Shown in pieces: positions 1 through 10,454 of a DNA stretch of 64,000 nucleotides (the first letter of the stretch is position 1; every line of letters starts with the position of its first letter). The position numbers and the translations under genes were made by a program. Below the pieces are notes generated by a model that saw only the letters and a program-made list of their open reading frames with translations, was not told the origin of the DNA and searched no databases. Source of the stretch: Picochlorum sp. 'celeri' (Eukaryota > Chlorophyta > Trebouxiophyceae). Location of the stretch: positions 1,330,345-1,394,344 of the forward strand of contig JAACMV010000002.1 in NCBI GenBank assembly GCA_010909725.1. The letters are read 5' to 3'.

Positions 1-1
1 T

Positions 2-634
2 TTTGTCTTTGACAAGTATTTAGACGTATTCTGGAAGTACATGAGTTTTAATGACGGTGACATAGTTGTCCTCAACACAGGAGCGTGGTGGTCAAATACC
101 AAAACTCCAATTGGGAGGCTCCTGGTGCCCAAAGTAATGAGTTGCTTTTCGCGAGACAGCAACCAACGGCAAAATTGTCTTGATATAGTAGCGAAAAATA
201 TGACGACAATTGTCTCCAGTAAAATCTTAGGAATATCCAAGGTCCTTTCTACTAAACGCGTCATTCCAATTTTTAGGCTGCCTGATTATTACCATTTGGG
301 GGGCCCTGGTCACTGCCTACCTGATGCTACTCCTTTTGGAGAGCAGTTTCCTATGGAAAAGGTGAACAATGATCAAAAGGCTTTGAGATGGATTGACCAC
401 CAGCTTTACTCAATCTTAAAAACAGAAATACCAAAATATAGCAACGAGGGTCAACTGAAACTTATGGATATTTCTGACGTGGTCTGGAAGTTGAATACCA
501 TGCATCCGGGTCCATATATTGATTTTCATAATAAAACAGGATACGATTGCAGACACTGGTGCCAACCTGGTGTCCCGGATGAAATGAACTACTGGTTATT
601 TTCCTATCTGATTGATGTTCTCAATTCAAAGTGA
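2..634 (+). CDS. PC-esterase / TBL-like SGNH acyl-esterase, 5'-partial
   Basis: The frame is open from base 2, so the gene starts left of the window. The protein has the block DIVVLNTGAWW and, near the C terminus, DCRHWCQPGVPDEMN. The second matches the DxxHWC-PG-PD-WN signature of the PMR5/trichome-birefringence (PC-esterase) family, in which Asp and His belong to the catalytic triad. Family members O-acetylate or deacetylate cell-wall or surface glycans in the Golgi. The GDS motif carrying the catalytic Ser should lie upstream and is not visible. It may relate functionally to the glycosyltransferases at 4.1-6.6 and 17.6-18.6 kb, but that is only inference. No intron is visible in this part. 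Confidence 0.75.
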   Translation, partial: FVFDKYLDVFWKYMSFNDGDIVVLNTGAWWSNTKTPIGRLLVPKVMSCFSRDSNQRQNCLDIVAKNMTTIVSSKILGISKVLSTKRVIPIFRLPDYYHLGGPGHCLPDATPFGEQFPMEKVNNDQKALRWIDHQLYSILKTEIPKYSNEGQLKLMDISDVVWKLNTMHPGPYIDFHNKTGYDCRHWCQPGVPDEMNYWLFSYLIDVLNSK

Positions 635-723
635 GGCTGGTGATAATGTGCTGTATTATTCTTGCTTACGCTGTCACCAACATGTTTGAGGGCCAATTCC
701 ACAAATTTATGTAAAATTTATAT

Positions 724-1716
724 ATAAATTATCCAACCACCAGGGACCCTGCAGCAGAGGCTGAGGTGATGAAGTTTTTCAAGCAAGTACACCGTGATCC
801 AGATGTACGTGAATTCGTCTTGTACCGTCTGGCTTCTTGTTTGGAGGGCCACAACACGGATGAGACAGGGCCGATGTGGACAGGTGCCTCAGGTGCCAAC
901 GGGAAGAGCAAGATGGCTGAGCTGATGAAAGCTGTGATGGGGGAGTACAGTGGTACGTTGGAAAGCTCACAACTGACGACTGCGAGATCATCAGGCGCGG
1001 CAAACAGTCAGTTGGCATCAGTCATGTTTTGTCGTCTGCTTGTGGTGGAGGAGCCCGATACAATGTGCAAATCATGGAACTGGGAGAAGTTTAAGGAGCT
1101 CACAGGAAGGGGAAATGTACAGGTAAGACAGCTGTACGAGCGATCCACCACCATGATCCCACATTTCACACCAATATTGATATTTAATTCTCTACCTGAA
1201 GGTTGTACTAAAGTTGACAAGGCTGTTCAGAGGCGTTTGGAAGTGGTTCCATTTGAGAGTGAGTTTGTGCATGAACCCACCTTGCCCCACCATTTCCCCA
1301 TTGATGTGCACCTCTCTGATAAGTTTGCGTCGTGGAAAGTGCACTTGTTCAATATCTTGTACTATGACTATTATAGGGAATATGTCCTGACAGGTCGCCC
1401 TGTACGACAACCAGAACAATCCAAGCACACAGCCAACTCCATTCTGGATACAGGTATGGTAGTTGCCACGTGGTTCCACGAAAGAGTTGTCCACGACTCG
1501 AAAGGGTTTTTAACGCTCAGAGCTGCCAAAGAAGACTTTTACGAGGTTTGGATACCTGATGCCGGATACCGTTGCGATGGCATCAAGCTCTGTAGCTTTA
1601 AACAGCAACTGACTGCCCTCTTAAACAGACATCCTGCCGACCAGATGAAGAATGGACTGACCAATGGCGAGAAGGTGACCAATGTGTGGATGGGATGCAG
1701 ACTAAAGAGGGATTGA
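724..1716 (+). CDS. SF3 (D5-like) viral-type primase-helicase, C-terminal part
   Basis: The first ATG in frame is near 769, but the frame is open from about 724 and follows a possible acceptor (ACCACCAG), so this may be a 3' exon or a truncated copy. Numbered from 766, the Walker A is GASGANGKS (about residues 40-48), Walker B is LLVVEEPD (91-98), and the sensor-like motif C is FNSLPE with Asn about 141. A winged-helix-like tail follows. This is the superfamily 3 helicase arrangement of the D5/P4 primase-helicases of nucleocytoplasmic large DNA viruses, polinton-like viruses, virophages and plasmids, which unwind DNA at replication origins. The primase half is missing. Either an integrated virus fragment or a mobile-element gene would fit. 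No capsid or packaging ATPase gene is nearby. Confidence 0.8.
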   Translation: MNYPTTRDPAAEAEVMKFFKQVHRDPDVREFVLYRLASCLEGHNTDETGPMWTGASGANGKSKMAELMKAVMGEYSGTLESSQLTTARSSGAANSQLASVMFCRLLVVEEPDTMCKSWNWEKFKELTGRGNVQVRQLYERSTTMIPHFTPILIFNSLPEGCTKVDKAVQRRLEVVPFESEFVHEPTLPHHFPIDVHLSDKFASWKVHLFNILYYDYYREYVLTGRPVRQPEQSKHTANSILDTGMVVATWFHERVVHDSKGFLTLRAAKEDFYEVWIPDAGYRCDGIKLCSFKQQLTALLNRHPADQMKNGLTNGEKVTNVWMGCRLKRD

Positions 1717-2228
1717 ATAGATCATCGAAGGTTGTGGGCATATGGAAGTCTTATTTTAAGAGAGAGAGGGCATGAAATAAAGTACTGTTTTTTTTGGAAT
1801 TGGTAAACCTGGTAAGGTAGATGGCGTGTCAGTCAAGATTGTCTACCACTATTACCACTTTTACCAAAAATATTCGAATAAGTTGGATATATTTGACGAA
1901 CCTTAAAAACCCATAGGCATAGTATACATATAGTTGTGGACACTTTTCATACAAAAAGTGGTAAAAGTGGTAAACAAAATTCACATGCCACACCTAGTCT
2001 AATCAGTTGCCTGCCACGTATCCGGTCGACGTTCAGAGCATGCGCAACAAGCAAAATTACAAATTGTACCACTTTCAACGATTTGTACGATTGATCACAA
2101 AATACGCTGGCTGACACTTGGATTGGAGGAGAGAATCACCAAGATTATGAAGAACTGGTACATAAAATGGTAACCAACTTCTACATCACCCATTCATTCG
2201 CTTGGCCGTACTGTAAAACTCTTACTGC
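1717..2228. repeat. Noncoding stretch with inverted GGTA/TACC-AC-TT word array
   Basis: There is no gene here. Two arms of related words face each other: TACCACT-type words at 1844-1865 and AAAAGTGGT/AAAAGTGGTAA at 1954-1973, with further GGTAA/TACC words at 1800-1818, 2064-2072 and 2155-2176. The same words in the same arrangement lie downstream of the related gene copy at 20.05 kb, so this looks like a terminal or regulatory part of a repeated unit. Confidence 0.55.
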
Positions 2229-2706
2229 TCAGATATATACCATGGCATCTCTCAACGTTTTTTTCTCGGCTGCTTGGCGTTGTCTGTCCTTGGATGCTTT
2301 GATGTGACTACTACCGTTGGTCCAGAATGGCTTGGCAGGGCCTGTAGATCGAGCACGCTTTCTCTTTGTAGCGCTGGGTATATTTTCGTGCTGTCGTGGT
2401 ATAAGCATTGGTTGAAGTACGTGTGCATGCTTCGAGTGCACTGTCCTCCACACCTGATGGCCATCCCCACTCTCAAACCACTCCACCAGAGCATCTGCAT
2501 GATACACGCCACTGTACTGTCAATTGACGTATTCATGTCATGTATTCATGTCATGTATTCAATGTTATACTACGCACCAGATACACGGAACCCCAATTGC
2601 CTGTACGTTTCCAAATGATTGTACTGATGATCCTGCAACGCTGCCGCTACATGAGCAATCTCACATGGGACCAGACAGAGGAACGGGTCGTCGCGATGTA
2701 CCAATG
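2229..2706 (-). pseudogene. Truncated 3' copy of the unknown gene at 18.7-20.05 kb
   Basis: The minus strand carries the last intron and last exon of the gene that is complete at 18.73-20.05 kb. The final exon encodes DALVEWFESG then a basic KRKRARSTGP stretch and is open to the stop at 2229. Upstream, the intron (donor GGTGCG, acceptor ATGCAG) and the end of the preceding exon (LETYRQLGFRVSG) are recognisable. The homology stops abruptly at about 2706, where a LINE-D copy begins. Exonic sequence is better conserved than the intron, which suggests that the protein was under constraint before truncation. Function unknown. Confidence 0.65.
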
Positions 2707-3110
2707 ACGAGATTCTGAGCACCGCTGGGAACTTGCCAGGTAGTTTGTGCCTACTGTAGGTCTTCTCACCTCTTGCACTAGCTTCTTTTCCCCTGTTTCG
2801 GTTGCCTCAGACCTCAGTTTATATTATTGGATAGCTACTTCTCGCTGGAAACTTGTGTTTTTATGGTACTCTGGATCAAGGTCGTTTATGACAGTTTTAC
2901 CTGCTAGAGTTCCTCAGACACTGGTCTCCTCCCTGTATTAGTGGGTTGATAACAGGTGGAGTCGTATCTCGAGTTGAATCAATAGCGTAGATTTATTTGC
3001 CACTGCATTTGTTTTTCTCTGTTTTCTTATTTTTTTCCTCTTCGCCAATGATGTCTGGAGTGGGGCCTCCGACGGACGAATTCCTCCGTCGACCGGGAAC
3101 TCCCAGGCTG
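2704..3110 (+). mobile_element. 5'-truncated copy of LINE-D-type repeat
   Basis: This matches the repeat at about 12.67-13.32 kb from GAGATTCTGAGCACCGCTGG onward, including the end of its ORF (HRWELAR, stop) and about 370 nt of 3' untranslated sequence. The last shared bases are CTCCCAGGCTGG. The usual 3' end (GCTGTAACCCACACTAATTA) is replaced by the palindrome array at 3110. Variable 5' ends with a shared 3' part suggest a non-LTR retroelement. Confidence 0.6.
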
Positions 3111-3199
3111 GGGTATACCCCACCACATGTACATGTACATATGTACATGCATGTACCCCATGGGGTGGTGGCCACCACATACATATACCTGTACAGGTA
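3110..3199. repeat. Array of seven perfect palindromes
   Basis: Seven perfect self-complementary words abut or overlap: 3110-3121 (GGGGTATACCCC), 3125-3136, 3132-3149 (18 bp), 3143-3156, 3155-3166 (ACCCCATGGGGT), 3165-3178 (GTGGTGGCCACCAC) and 3186-3199 (TACCTGTACAGGTA). The words differ from one another, so this is not a simple tandem repeat. It sits where the LINE-D copy should end. Confidence 0.85.
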
Positions 3200-4080
3200 C
3201 CCCACTTGATCAAGAGGCGACCTGGTCAGGGGGCATTGATGTAAAATCATACATACAAAAAATTAATTGAATTCTGTGGTGATGGCAGTTACTTCAAAAA
3301 TTTCATTTTGGAGAAATCCGAGATATATCCGACCGGCCAATTGTTACGAGTGGTATACCACTCCCTATAGGGAATCTCCCAATTTTTTGTGAAAGTGATT
3401 GTTTGAGACTCTCTATAGTACCACTGGATGGGAAGAAAACGTCATTTTCGGGAATCTTCGATTGATCCTGCAAAATCGCTACCTGACTTGGATTGCTGCT
3501 TATAGGCCCGTGAAAAATTTTCCTTTATTTGTACTGCATTTTTTTCGTGATAATGCACAATCGAATGCATCTTCGCTCCAGGAATCCTGGGGTGCAAGGA
3601 CTGCAACTGGTCCACATAGAAACGGGTCGATGGTCAGTGTCGTATCCGATCATCGCAGTGTATTTTCTCATTCCGATTATATTATATCATATCATGATTC
3701 CAAACCTGCCCTTTCAAGAGAGGGGTGACCGGGAGGGAGATGCCGTGGTAACGATTTCTGCAAAGAATGATTTTCACAGGCAAGTTTGCGAGTTGTCTGC
3801 GTTCGTCGAATCTCGTCGAACTTAATAGAATTTGCGATATCTACCATCATTCACATGAGTTGTTCGTTTGTTGAGGTTACAGAGTGATGCATCTGTATGA
3901 ATCAGTGAGGAAATACCACAAGGAAGTTCGATTTTTTTGGTGTTTGTATGGCACTAGCGCAGACCAAATATCTCCAGAGGATGTGAATTTTCTGACACTC
4001 ACTGTGGAGGACTTTGCTCCAGATTTGAACCCTTTGTTTTGGTATGATGTGGTACGATAAAGCACAGAGCAATAAATCTC
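3200..4080. other. No recognisable gene
   Basis: Short open frames occur, but none has a recognisable domain or convincing splice structure. I see no RNA gene or clear repeat in it. Confidence 0.5.
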
Positions 4081-4135
4081 ATTATTGCAACTGAAGCGCC
4101 ATACATAGCTTTCTCTTGATGAGTATTTTTGCCTC

Positions 4136-6575
4136 TTTCGTAGGTATCTGGGGCTACATACATAAAACCATACTGTTTATTGACTATAATGGGAGTGCAC
4201 CAGGCAAAAAGGTTATTATTTTTTGACCCAGACATGTACGGAGATACATTATTTTTCTACGTATGGAGTGTAGTTGCCTCAAAGAACTATTTGCTTGTAT
4301 CTACAGATATATAATGCATCCGCTGGATCACATGTTTTCTTGGCTCAGAAAGTACAGCTTTCTCTTGACCCCGCACTTTCTTCGTCCATTTCCCAATGAT
4401 GGGAAGCATCCTACTTCATTAGATATTCTAGCTTCAGGAACTTACAATTTTGGATTTCTTGGCATTGCTAACTCCAAAACAGCCAAGAACTTCCTAGTTT
4501 GGTGGAAAGAGATGCTATATAGGCAATCATTTGCAGAGGTATGGAACTATCAATTATTGAGATTGTTGCAACAGATATGCATCATATGTCATCACAATGA
4601 ATGGGTTTGTGCAGCCTGAAAAACTGCAATTCACTGATCAGAGATGGGGAGATTTCATTCCATCTACTTTTGGAGATGCATTGATAATAAGAAGTTTGGC
4701 GTACAACATCGCATGGTGGAATCTCCATGAGCGAGGTCACTCGATTCATCAGAAGCAAGGAGATTGGTATGTGGACGATGAACGAATTGTTTTCTACCAT
4801 TTCAGTGGCTTCAACTACAAAAAACCTGATGTGCTTTCTCGTCACACTACAAGAGTTTTCTTTGACAATTTCACCATATTGGCAGATTTGTACCAGAGAT
4901 ATGCGGGTCAAATACAAAAGTCATTTACCCGGTTCCACCTTCAGTCAGAAGTCCCCTTCAACAGGTTCTCCAATGGGTTCATTAAACCCTGGTTTTTTGC
5001 AAGGCAAATGGCAGATCTTTGCGAAAAACAACTGGAAAAATTTGGAGATCCTTTTGACACAAGTCTCTCTTCGAATGTGAATGCTTCTGTTTTGGTTTTT
5101 GATTCGATGTTTGAGAATATTTGCAATCCAAAGGGAACATTGCCTCACCTGCAAGGTGATGGTTATATACCTAGAGTGCTTGAATACTATTGGTACGCTA
5201 GAAACGATCTTATGGAAGCCTTCCCGAGGATATGTTCTGACGAGAGCTACTTGGATTGGGTCATGCATCACGTCGAGGACACCGGACTGAATGCGTTGTA
5301 CCTCGACTGGATCGAGTCAAAATCAGCAACACGAAATAAGGCAAAGTCTTGCGAAATTCATAACGCGCGTATAGGTGTGGTTGGACATTTTCATGGACAT
5401 TTCGGAATTTCAGAATCTACAGGTCTACTATACGATTCTATACGGTTGAAACATGATAAAACTATCCCAATCCATGTTGAACACGAGCCAAGTCACAAAT
5501 ATTCCTCTCCTCATCAAATATTTAAGGGAAGCAAACCTGACATCATTATCTATCACTTAAATGCTGATACTATTTGTCAAGCCTTTGAAGATGAGAATGT
5601 AAAGCGGGCAGAAAAGGAAAATGAACCAGGAATACGAATAGCCTTCTTTTATTGGGAGTTGTCAGTCTTCCCTCCGGACAAAGTTCCGGGATGCATCCGG
5701 TCTTTTGATGAAGTTTGGGTTGCAACTTCATTCGCCGAAAAAGCGATGGCATCTGTTCTTCCTGTGCCAGTCTTCAGAGTGAATCAGCCCTTCCCTACTC
5801 TGAAATTCCAGGAGACACCTCAAAACACACATGTCAACGGTTGTATTAATCGGAATTCGGGTTTTTTTTTCTTTAATTTTGATTATCTAAGCATACACCA
5901 GAGAAAAAATCCGGATGGGCTCCTTGATGCATATTTAATGGCTTTTCCGCATGACTCCACTAGCACTCCCTGCCTTTTGATCAAATCTAGCAATATTGTC
6001 AGGTATGATTCTGCGAATGTAGTTTTCAACATCATATTTGACACCCTTTCCTACAATGTTAATTTTTTATCAATTGCAGTGATGCTCACAAATCACACTG
6101 GGAACTGTTGAAAATGAAAGCTCAAGGGTGTAGTCATATTTCTTTTTTTTCAGGCACATTACCGGTTGAGGAGGTACACTATCTGATGAAGAAGATGCGC
6201 GGATATATTAGTTTACATAGGTCAGAAGGATTTGGTCTTGGTCCATTGAAATCACTGCTGTTGGGGAAACCTGTCATTGTAACAGGTTATTCAGGTAATA
6301 TGGATTTCACAAACACAAAAACCTCATTCCTGGTCAAATACAGATTGGTCCCAATTCCCCCAGACGCGCATCCTTACTCGGATGTATCCCACGCTATATG
6401 GGCAGAGCCAAATTTAACTCATGCATCGCAACTAATAAAATATGTGGTGAGCCATCAGATTGCAGCTAAGAGCATGGGGCTGCATGGAAAGAAATTCGTG
6501 TCAGAGAGGTACTCGCCAGAAATCACAGGAAAACACATGCTGAAACGATTGGAATATTTGCTATCTTGCTGCTGA
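4136..6575 (+). CDS. Two-domain glycosyltransferase of bacterial type, with introns
   Basis: The N-terminal part has a DxD-type site, LLFFDPDMY (about 4212-4240), then SFLLTPH and a GTYNFGFLGI-AN-WW block, FTDQRWGDFIP, NIAWWNLHERG and FYHFSGF. This order is characteristic of a bacterial glycosyltransferase that precedes a GT-B domain. The C-terminal GT4-like half has ISLHRSEGFGLGPLKSLLLGKPVI, the usual EGFGL nucleotide-sugar site. Two short introns are clear: 4539-4614, joining SFAE to PEKLQF, and 6003-6079 (phase 2), joining SNIV to SDAHKSHWELL. The first exon probably follows the acceptor TTCGTAG at about 4135-4141; the frame is disturbed near 4290-4330, by an unrecognised intron or an indel. 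It probably transfers a sugar in surface-glycan synthesis. The acceptor is unknown. Confidence 0.75.
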
Positions 6576-6666
6576 ATGCATACGATTGACGAAAAGACAT
6601 AGTTATAGCGATATAGCATCATGGATAGAGATTGCAACCACGTATGAGAGAGTGAAACGCACATGT
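6576..6666. other. Short 3' flank of the glycosyltransferase gene
   Basis: This holds the presumed 3' untranslated sequence. No gene is seen. Confidence 0.4.
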
Positions 6667-6834
6667 GTATCTCGAGTTGCATCAATAGCGTAGATTTCTT
6701 TGCCACGGCATTTGTTTTCTCTGTTTTTCCTATTTTTTCCTTCTTCGCCAATGATGTCTGGAGTGGGGCCTCCGACGGACGAATTCCTCTGTCGACCGGG
6801 AACTCCCAGGCTGGTGCTGTAACCCACACTAATT
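6667..6834 (+). mobile_element. Short 5'-truncated LINE-D-type copy
   Basis: It matches the repeats at 2.7-3.1 and 12.7-13.3 kb from GTATCTCGAGTTG onward, and ends with the common 3' terminus GCTGTAACCCACACTAATTA. Only untranslated 3' sequence remains. It has the same orientation as the other two copies. Confidence 0.7.
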
Positions 6835-7134
6835 AAATGAGGCCCCTGATGTAATAAAAACATAGAAAAAAGGGAGTGATAGTATGTAGTGTGTATATAC
6901 TTGTTGTACATGATATTGCAACAGTGTATGTTTGAATACATTTTAAATCGTTTGGCTGACAATGCCAGGACAGTTTGAATAGTTTGAATAGCTCAAACGC
7001 AGGTGCGATTGTCCTTGTTTCTCGAGCATATTGCGCTTTTGTGTGCAATTCGCGTAATACTGCCGCTTTTAATATATAAAGTATCAAATTTGGAGGGATT
7101 TTGAGCCATAAACAGGCGAAAAACAAGGGATTTC

Positions 7135-8407
7135 ATGCCAACTTTTGCCCCGACTGCGAGTGCGGACGATGTGCCTGCGCGTGAGTTCGGCGGCACCGAT
7201 CGCGCGTATTCGAATCATACCCAAGAAATCGATGTAGATATAGTGAATAATGATACCTGTCGCCCAAACAAGGCGGCACCGCCGAGAAAAGTTTTCAAAC
7301 CTCGGGAAGAGGAGCCTCCCAGGAAGTACCCAAGACTGGAAAATGGCCAAATTTTGGCCAAAAATAGCCTTCCTGAAGGGTTTCCGGAGCTCATCACTGC
7401 CCTGTATAGTGACGTCAAGGTGTGGTATGAGAAGAGCAGAAAGATGGAGGGAATGCACGAAGAAGAGAGGTCAAGGTATGCCTCCCTGCAGGCTCAAGTA
7501 GCACAGCTAGAGGGTGAGTTGTCCAGGAACAGGGCCCATGCCCAAAAGGTGGTCGAGCTGGCGTCGCCCTTGGTCATCACATCGCAACATGCAATCGATG
7601 CATGGCAAGAGAAGACCCGGTACCTGCAACAGTGCATCCTTGGGCTTGGATCCTTTGTTGCAGAGGAGGCAGAAGCGGTTCACCACACCCCTGCAGTTGG
7701 AGTGGACGAGCCATCCATGGACGATGCATCGGGGGGTTTGCACGACCACATTGAGATATGCAGTTTCTACGGGACGTCAGTAGTGGGGACAGAGCAAGCT
7801 CATGCTGTCAGCACGAAAGGGTTCGAGTTCATGTTGCAGCAACGTGATGGGGACAGGGCCACAGTGGACCAAACCATCCATCTCTTCAACATCAAGGTGG
7901 GCGAACACGCAGTGAGGACAAATATGGACGTCGAATCTCGAATGGATTCTGTGTACTGCAATGCGACCTGCAAAGGTGTCTGAGGAAAGCGTTTGTGACC
8001 CTGCTGTGAAGAATTTTGGGAACCATACACAGAAGACAAACAAGTTTGTGTTGCCAAATGGCAGTACTGGTATCAAAACTCACAGATGTGGCCGTCGATG
8101 AACTTACATCAAAAAAAATAATCATGAGGAATAAGCCGAACCAGGAATTCTGTTTCATCCGTATGCAGATGTTGAGCATGTCCTTACCAAGTTTGCCCAG
8201 CACAACTGCAGGCAGCAGCAGACCACAGCAAGGCTCGTCCTCCTGCAGTCGATGCTTGACAAGTTCTATCGACGCTATGCTGTGGTGAGGAGGTTGTTGA
8301 AGGCCAGGGCGAGGCCGTTGTCAGGGGATGGAGGCCAGAGTGGTCTGTTGAGAGAACTGATTGCTGATGCTGTGTCCTGCCTGCCAGAACCTTCACATGG
8401 CACCTGA
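7135..8407 (+). CDS. Unknown two-exon coiled-coil protein, 359 aa
   Basis: Exon 1 is 7135-7975 and exon 2 is 8169-8407. Donor AAAG|GTGTCT and acceptor TATGCAG|ATGTT join in phase 1 to read TCKDVEHVLTKFAQH, and the spliced length is an exact multiple of three. The N terminus is basic and proline-rich (PPRKVFKPREEEPPRKYPR). A heptad-like helix follows at about residues 95-150 (EERSRYASLQAQVAQLEGEL). The C-terminal exon is basic and Leu/Arg-rich (FYRRYAVVRRLLKARARP). I do not recognise the family. It is convergent with the KDZ-type transposase at 8.63-9.80 kb and could be an accessory gene of that element or a host gene. Confidence 0.55.
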
Positions 8408-8625
8408 GGACGGCCAACCGTTCCTCCTCTGCTTTCTTTTCTGATCGATATTCATTCTTTTTAGCTTGTGTTAATTCCCAATGACACACTGACTGCAGAC
8501 TTCAGGAGCGTCATGACGATTCTGTGACATTCTGCTCTTCATGGCCTTCAGGTTCTTCAAGGATGAGTTGTTTCTGCTCTGCAACTTGCGTGTTTAACGC
8601 CTGTAACCACTTGTCTTCGTACCCT

Positions 8626-9798
8626 TTAATCATATATCCCAAGACTGCCACGCATTTGTATGGTTCCTCCAATGAAGCCATCCACGAAGAATTTGGTGTG
8701 CATGAAGAACAATGGTTGCCTGCTCAAGCAATAGTCCTGCAAGTTGCATGCATTGTCGTAAATGACGTATTCCGGGGCTTTTCTGAGATACTGTGTCATG
8801 AATGCAAATGGTTCTTTCCTCCCTTCTGCTTCTTTGATGATGAAGGATGCATACACAAAACCATGCTCACACAGGATGGTGAACACCCCTCCTGTCCTGT
8901 CCCCAGGCTTGCAGAACGCGTGCTCACACGCATCTTTCCTCCCGTCAACGCTCTCTTCCTCTTTCATCGAGTCTGCCTGATATTGGGGCTTGGATCGGAC
9001 GCGCTGCAGGCCCGTCAGGATGCCAGAATGTAGGTATGATCCATCCAGAATTGATGGTCCCTGAGGTGGGACACCGCTCCCAAGCTCGCTTTCCAGCGTG
9101 TATCTATCATGGAAAGCATTTGTACTCTCGATTCGGGTCACTAAGGCATTCAGAAGATTGCCCCATTCCGCCGGAATGTGTACGCAAGAGTCCCCAGGCC
9201 GCTTGATGGTCAACAGCAGTTTGAACAGGGGTGGGGCCTCCTTGCTCAGCTGCGACAGCACACCACTCGGGACCGTGCGGCTCTCCAAACATTCCTTGAG
9301 TAAAATACAACATCTCAACGTGATGTAGGATACAGCGGGGGACTCGGAGGCGAGGCAAAAGATCAAATCTGCCAGGCTGGTAAGCCTCTCTGAGGAGTCC
9401 CAGGCTTTGGCTTTAGCAAACGCCCATTGCAGGAAGGAATCCACATTCCAAAGGGTTCCAAGTTGTCTTAAATGTCGTCCTTTATCCCTCCAAAATTCCT
9501 CCAGACCAGCAGCGTCGCGAGCCTTCCTGATCCGCTTCTGGAACTGCAGCAACAGCCTAGCAAGGGAAAGCCTAGCTTTCCTTGTTCTTCTGGCCTTGTC
9601 TACATTGAGGAACGACCTATCCCTTTTGCCCCGAAGCTTTCGAACACTCTTACCGATCTCATCGGTGGCCGTGATGCTGTCGGCGAAGCAAGCTCTGGAC
9701 CTGATGCTCATGCTTGTCCCATCCATGATCAGCACCTTTGGGGAGTCTTTGCAGCAAGGGCACATCATCTGGTTCTCTATCCATTCCTGAAATGGCAA
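8626..9798 (-). pseudogene. KDZ/Zisupton-type transposase, cut at the 5' end
   Basis: The frame contains CPCCKDSPKVLIMDGTSM near its start, CEHGFVYASFIIKEAEGRKEP and YVIYDNACNLQDYCL. At the end a VDGF-HW-NH-C-GYD block is readable if one base is added at each of two homopolymers (near 8675 and 8655). The MDGTS, YDNACNL and FHW-NH-C blocks resemble the Kyakuja-Dileera-Zisupton superfamily, whose RNase-H-fold transposases cut and paste DNA. The N terminus is lost where the LINE-A 3' fragment begins (about 9780). I saw no terminal repeats. The family call rests on motif memory and is moderately sure. Confidence 0.6.
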
Positions 9799-10232
9799 CC
9801 TGCTAACAATCGCTGGGTGTTGCAGAAACCCCTGGTATGGACTCTGACTAGAAACAGATCAGTGACACTCGTGCAGTGAACAAGGAAGCGCTTGCCCCTT
9901 CCTACATAGACCTTAGCATTCCAAGAGAGACTAAAGTCAGATTTGCCTGAAGTATGACGGCCCTACTGCTTCTGCTATGTTATGTGGTACCAAGAGTAAA
10001 CTATTCACAAACTGAAGCGGTAGTCATATGGACGGTCGAGGAAATCTGTTTCATTCACTATGCTACACTCGCTCAAACAAAACACTACAGAGGAGTATGT
10101 CCAATGGACAAGATACAGGTCAGGAGGTTTTGTATCCCTTTATAAATTTCTCAACATTTTATTTAGGGATTTCCTCCTGTGGGGCTTGTATGATTTGGAA
10201 GATATTCGTCATATTTCTCGACTGTGTAATAA
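9780..10232 (+). mobile_element. 5'-truncated LINE-A copy (3' end only)
   Basis: It is nearly identical to the reverse complement of about 24725-25190: the end of LINE-A ORF2 (FLKWQPANNRWVLQKPL, stop at 9879) plus the 3' untranslated region. Homology starts at CCATTCCTGAAATGGCAACC and stops at CTCGACTGTGTAATAAT. It interrupts the KDZ transposase at the left. The mariner-type TIR begins 13 bp to its right. Confidence 0.85.
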
Positions 10233-10454
10233 TTCACACAGTTACCGTAGTATCACTAACTTTCGTACGCAGTTGGCCGGAGTGGAAATCGGCTAAGTCC
10301 GATATTTTTTGGACGACAAAATGTCTATTTTTACCTTGCTGAAACTTGTACACGAATATTTATTGCAAGAATAAAGCCTCTGTGCATGCGGAATTGGCGT
10401 CAACGATGGTAGGATGGTGTTTCCTCTTGATCTCGGTTTGGCCTCGAGGCCACC

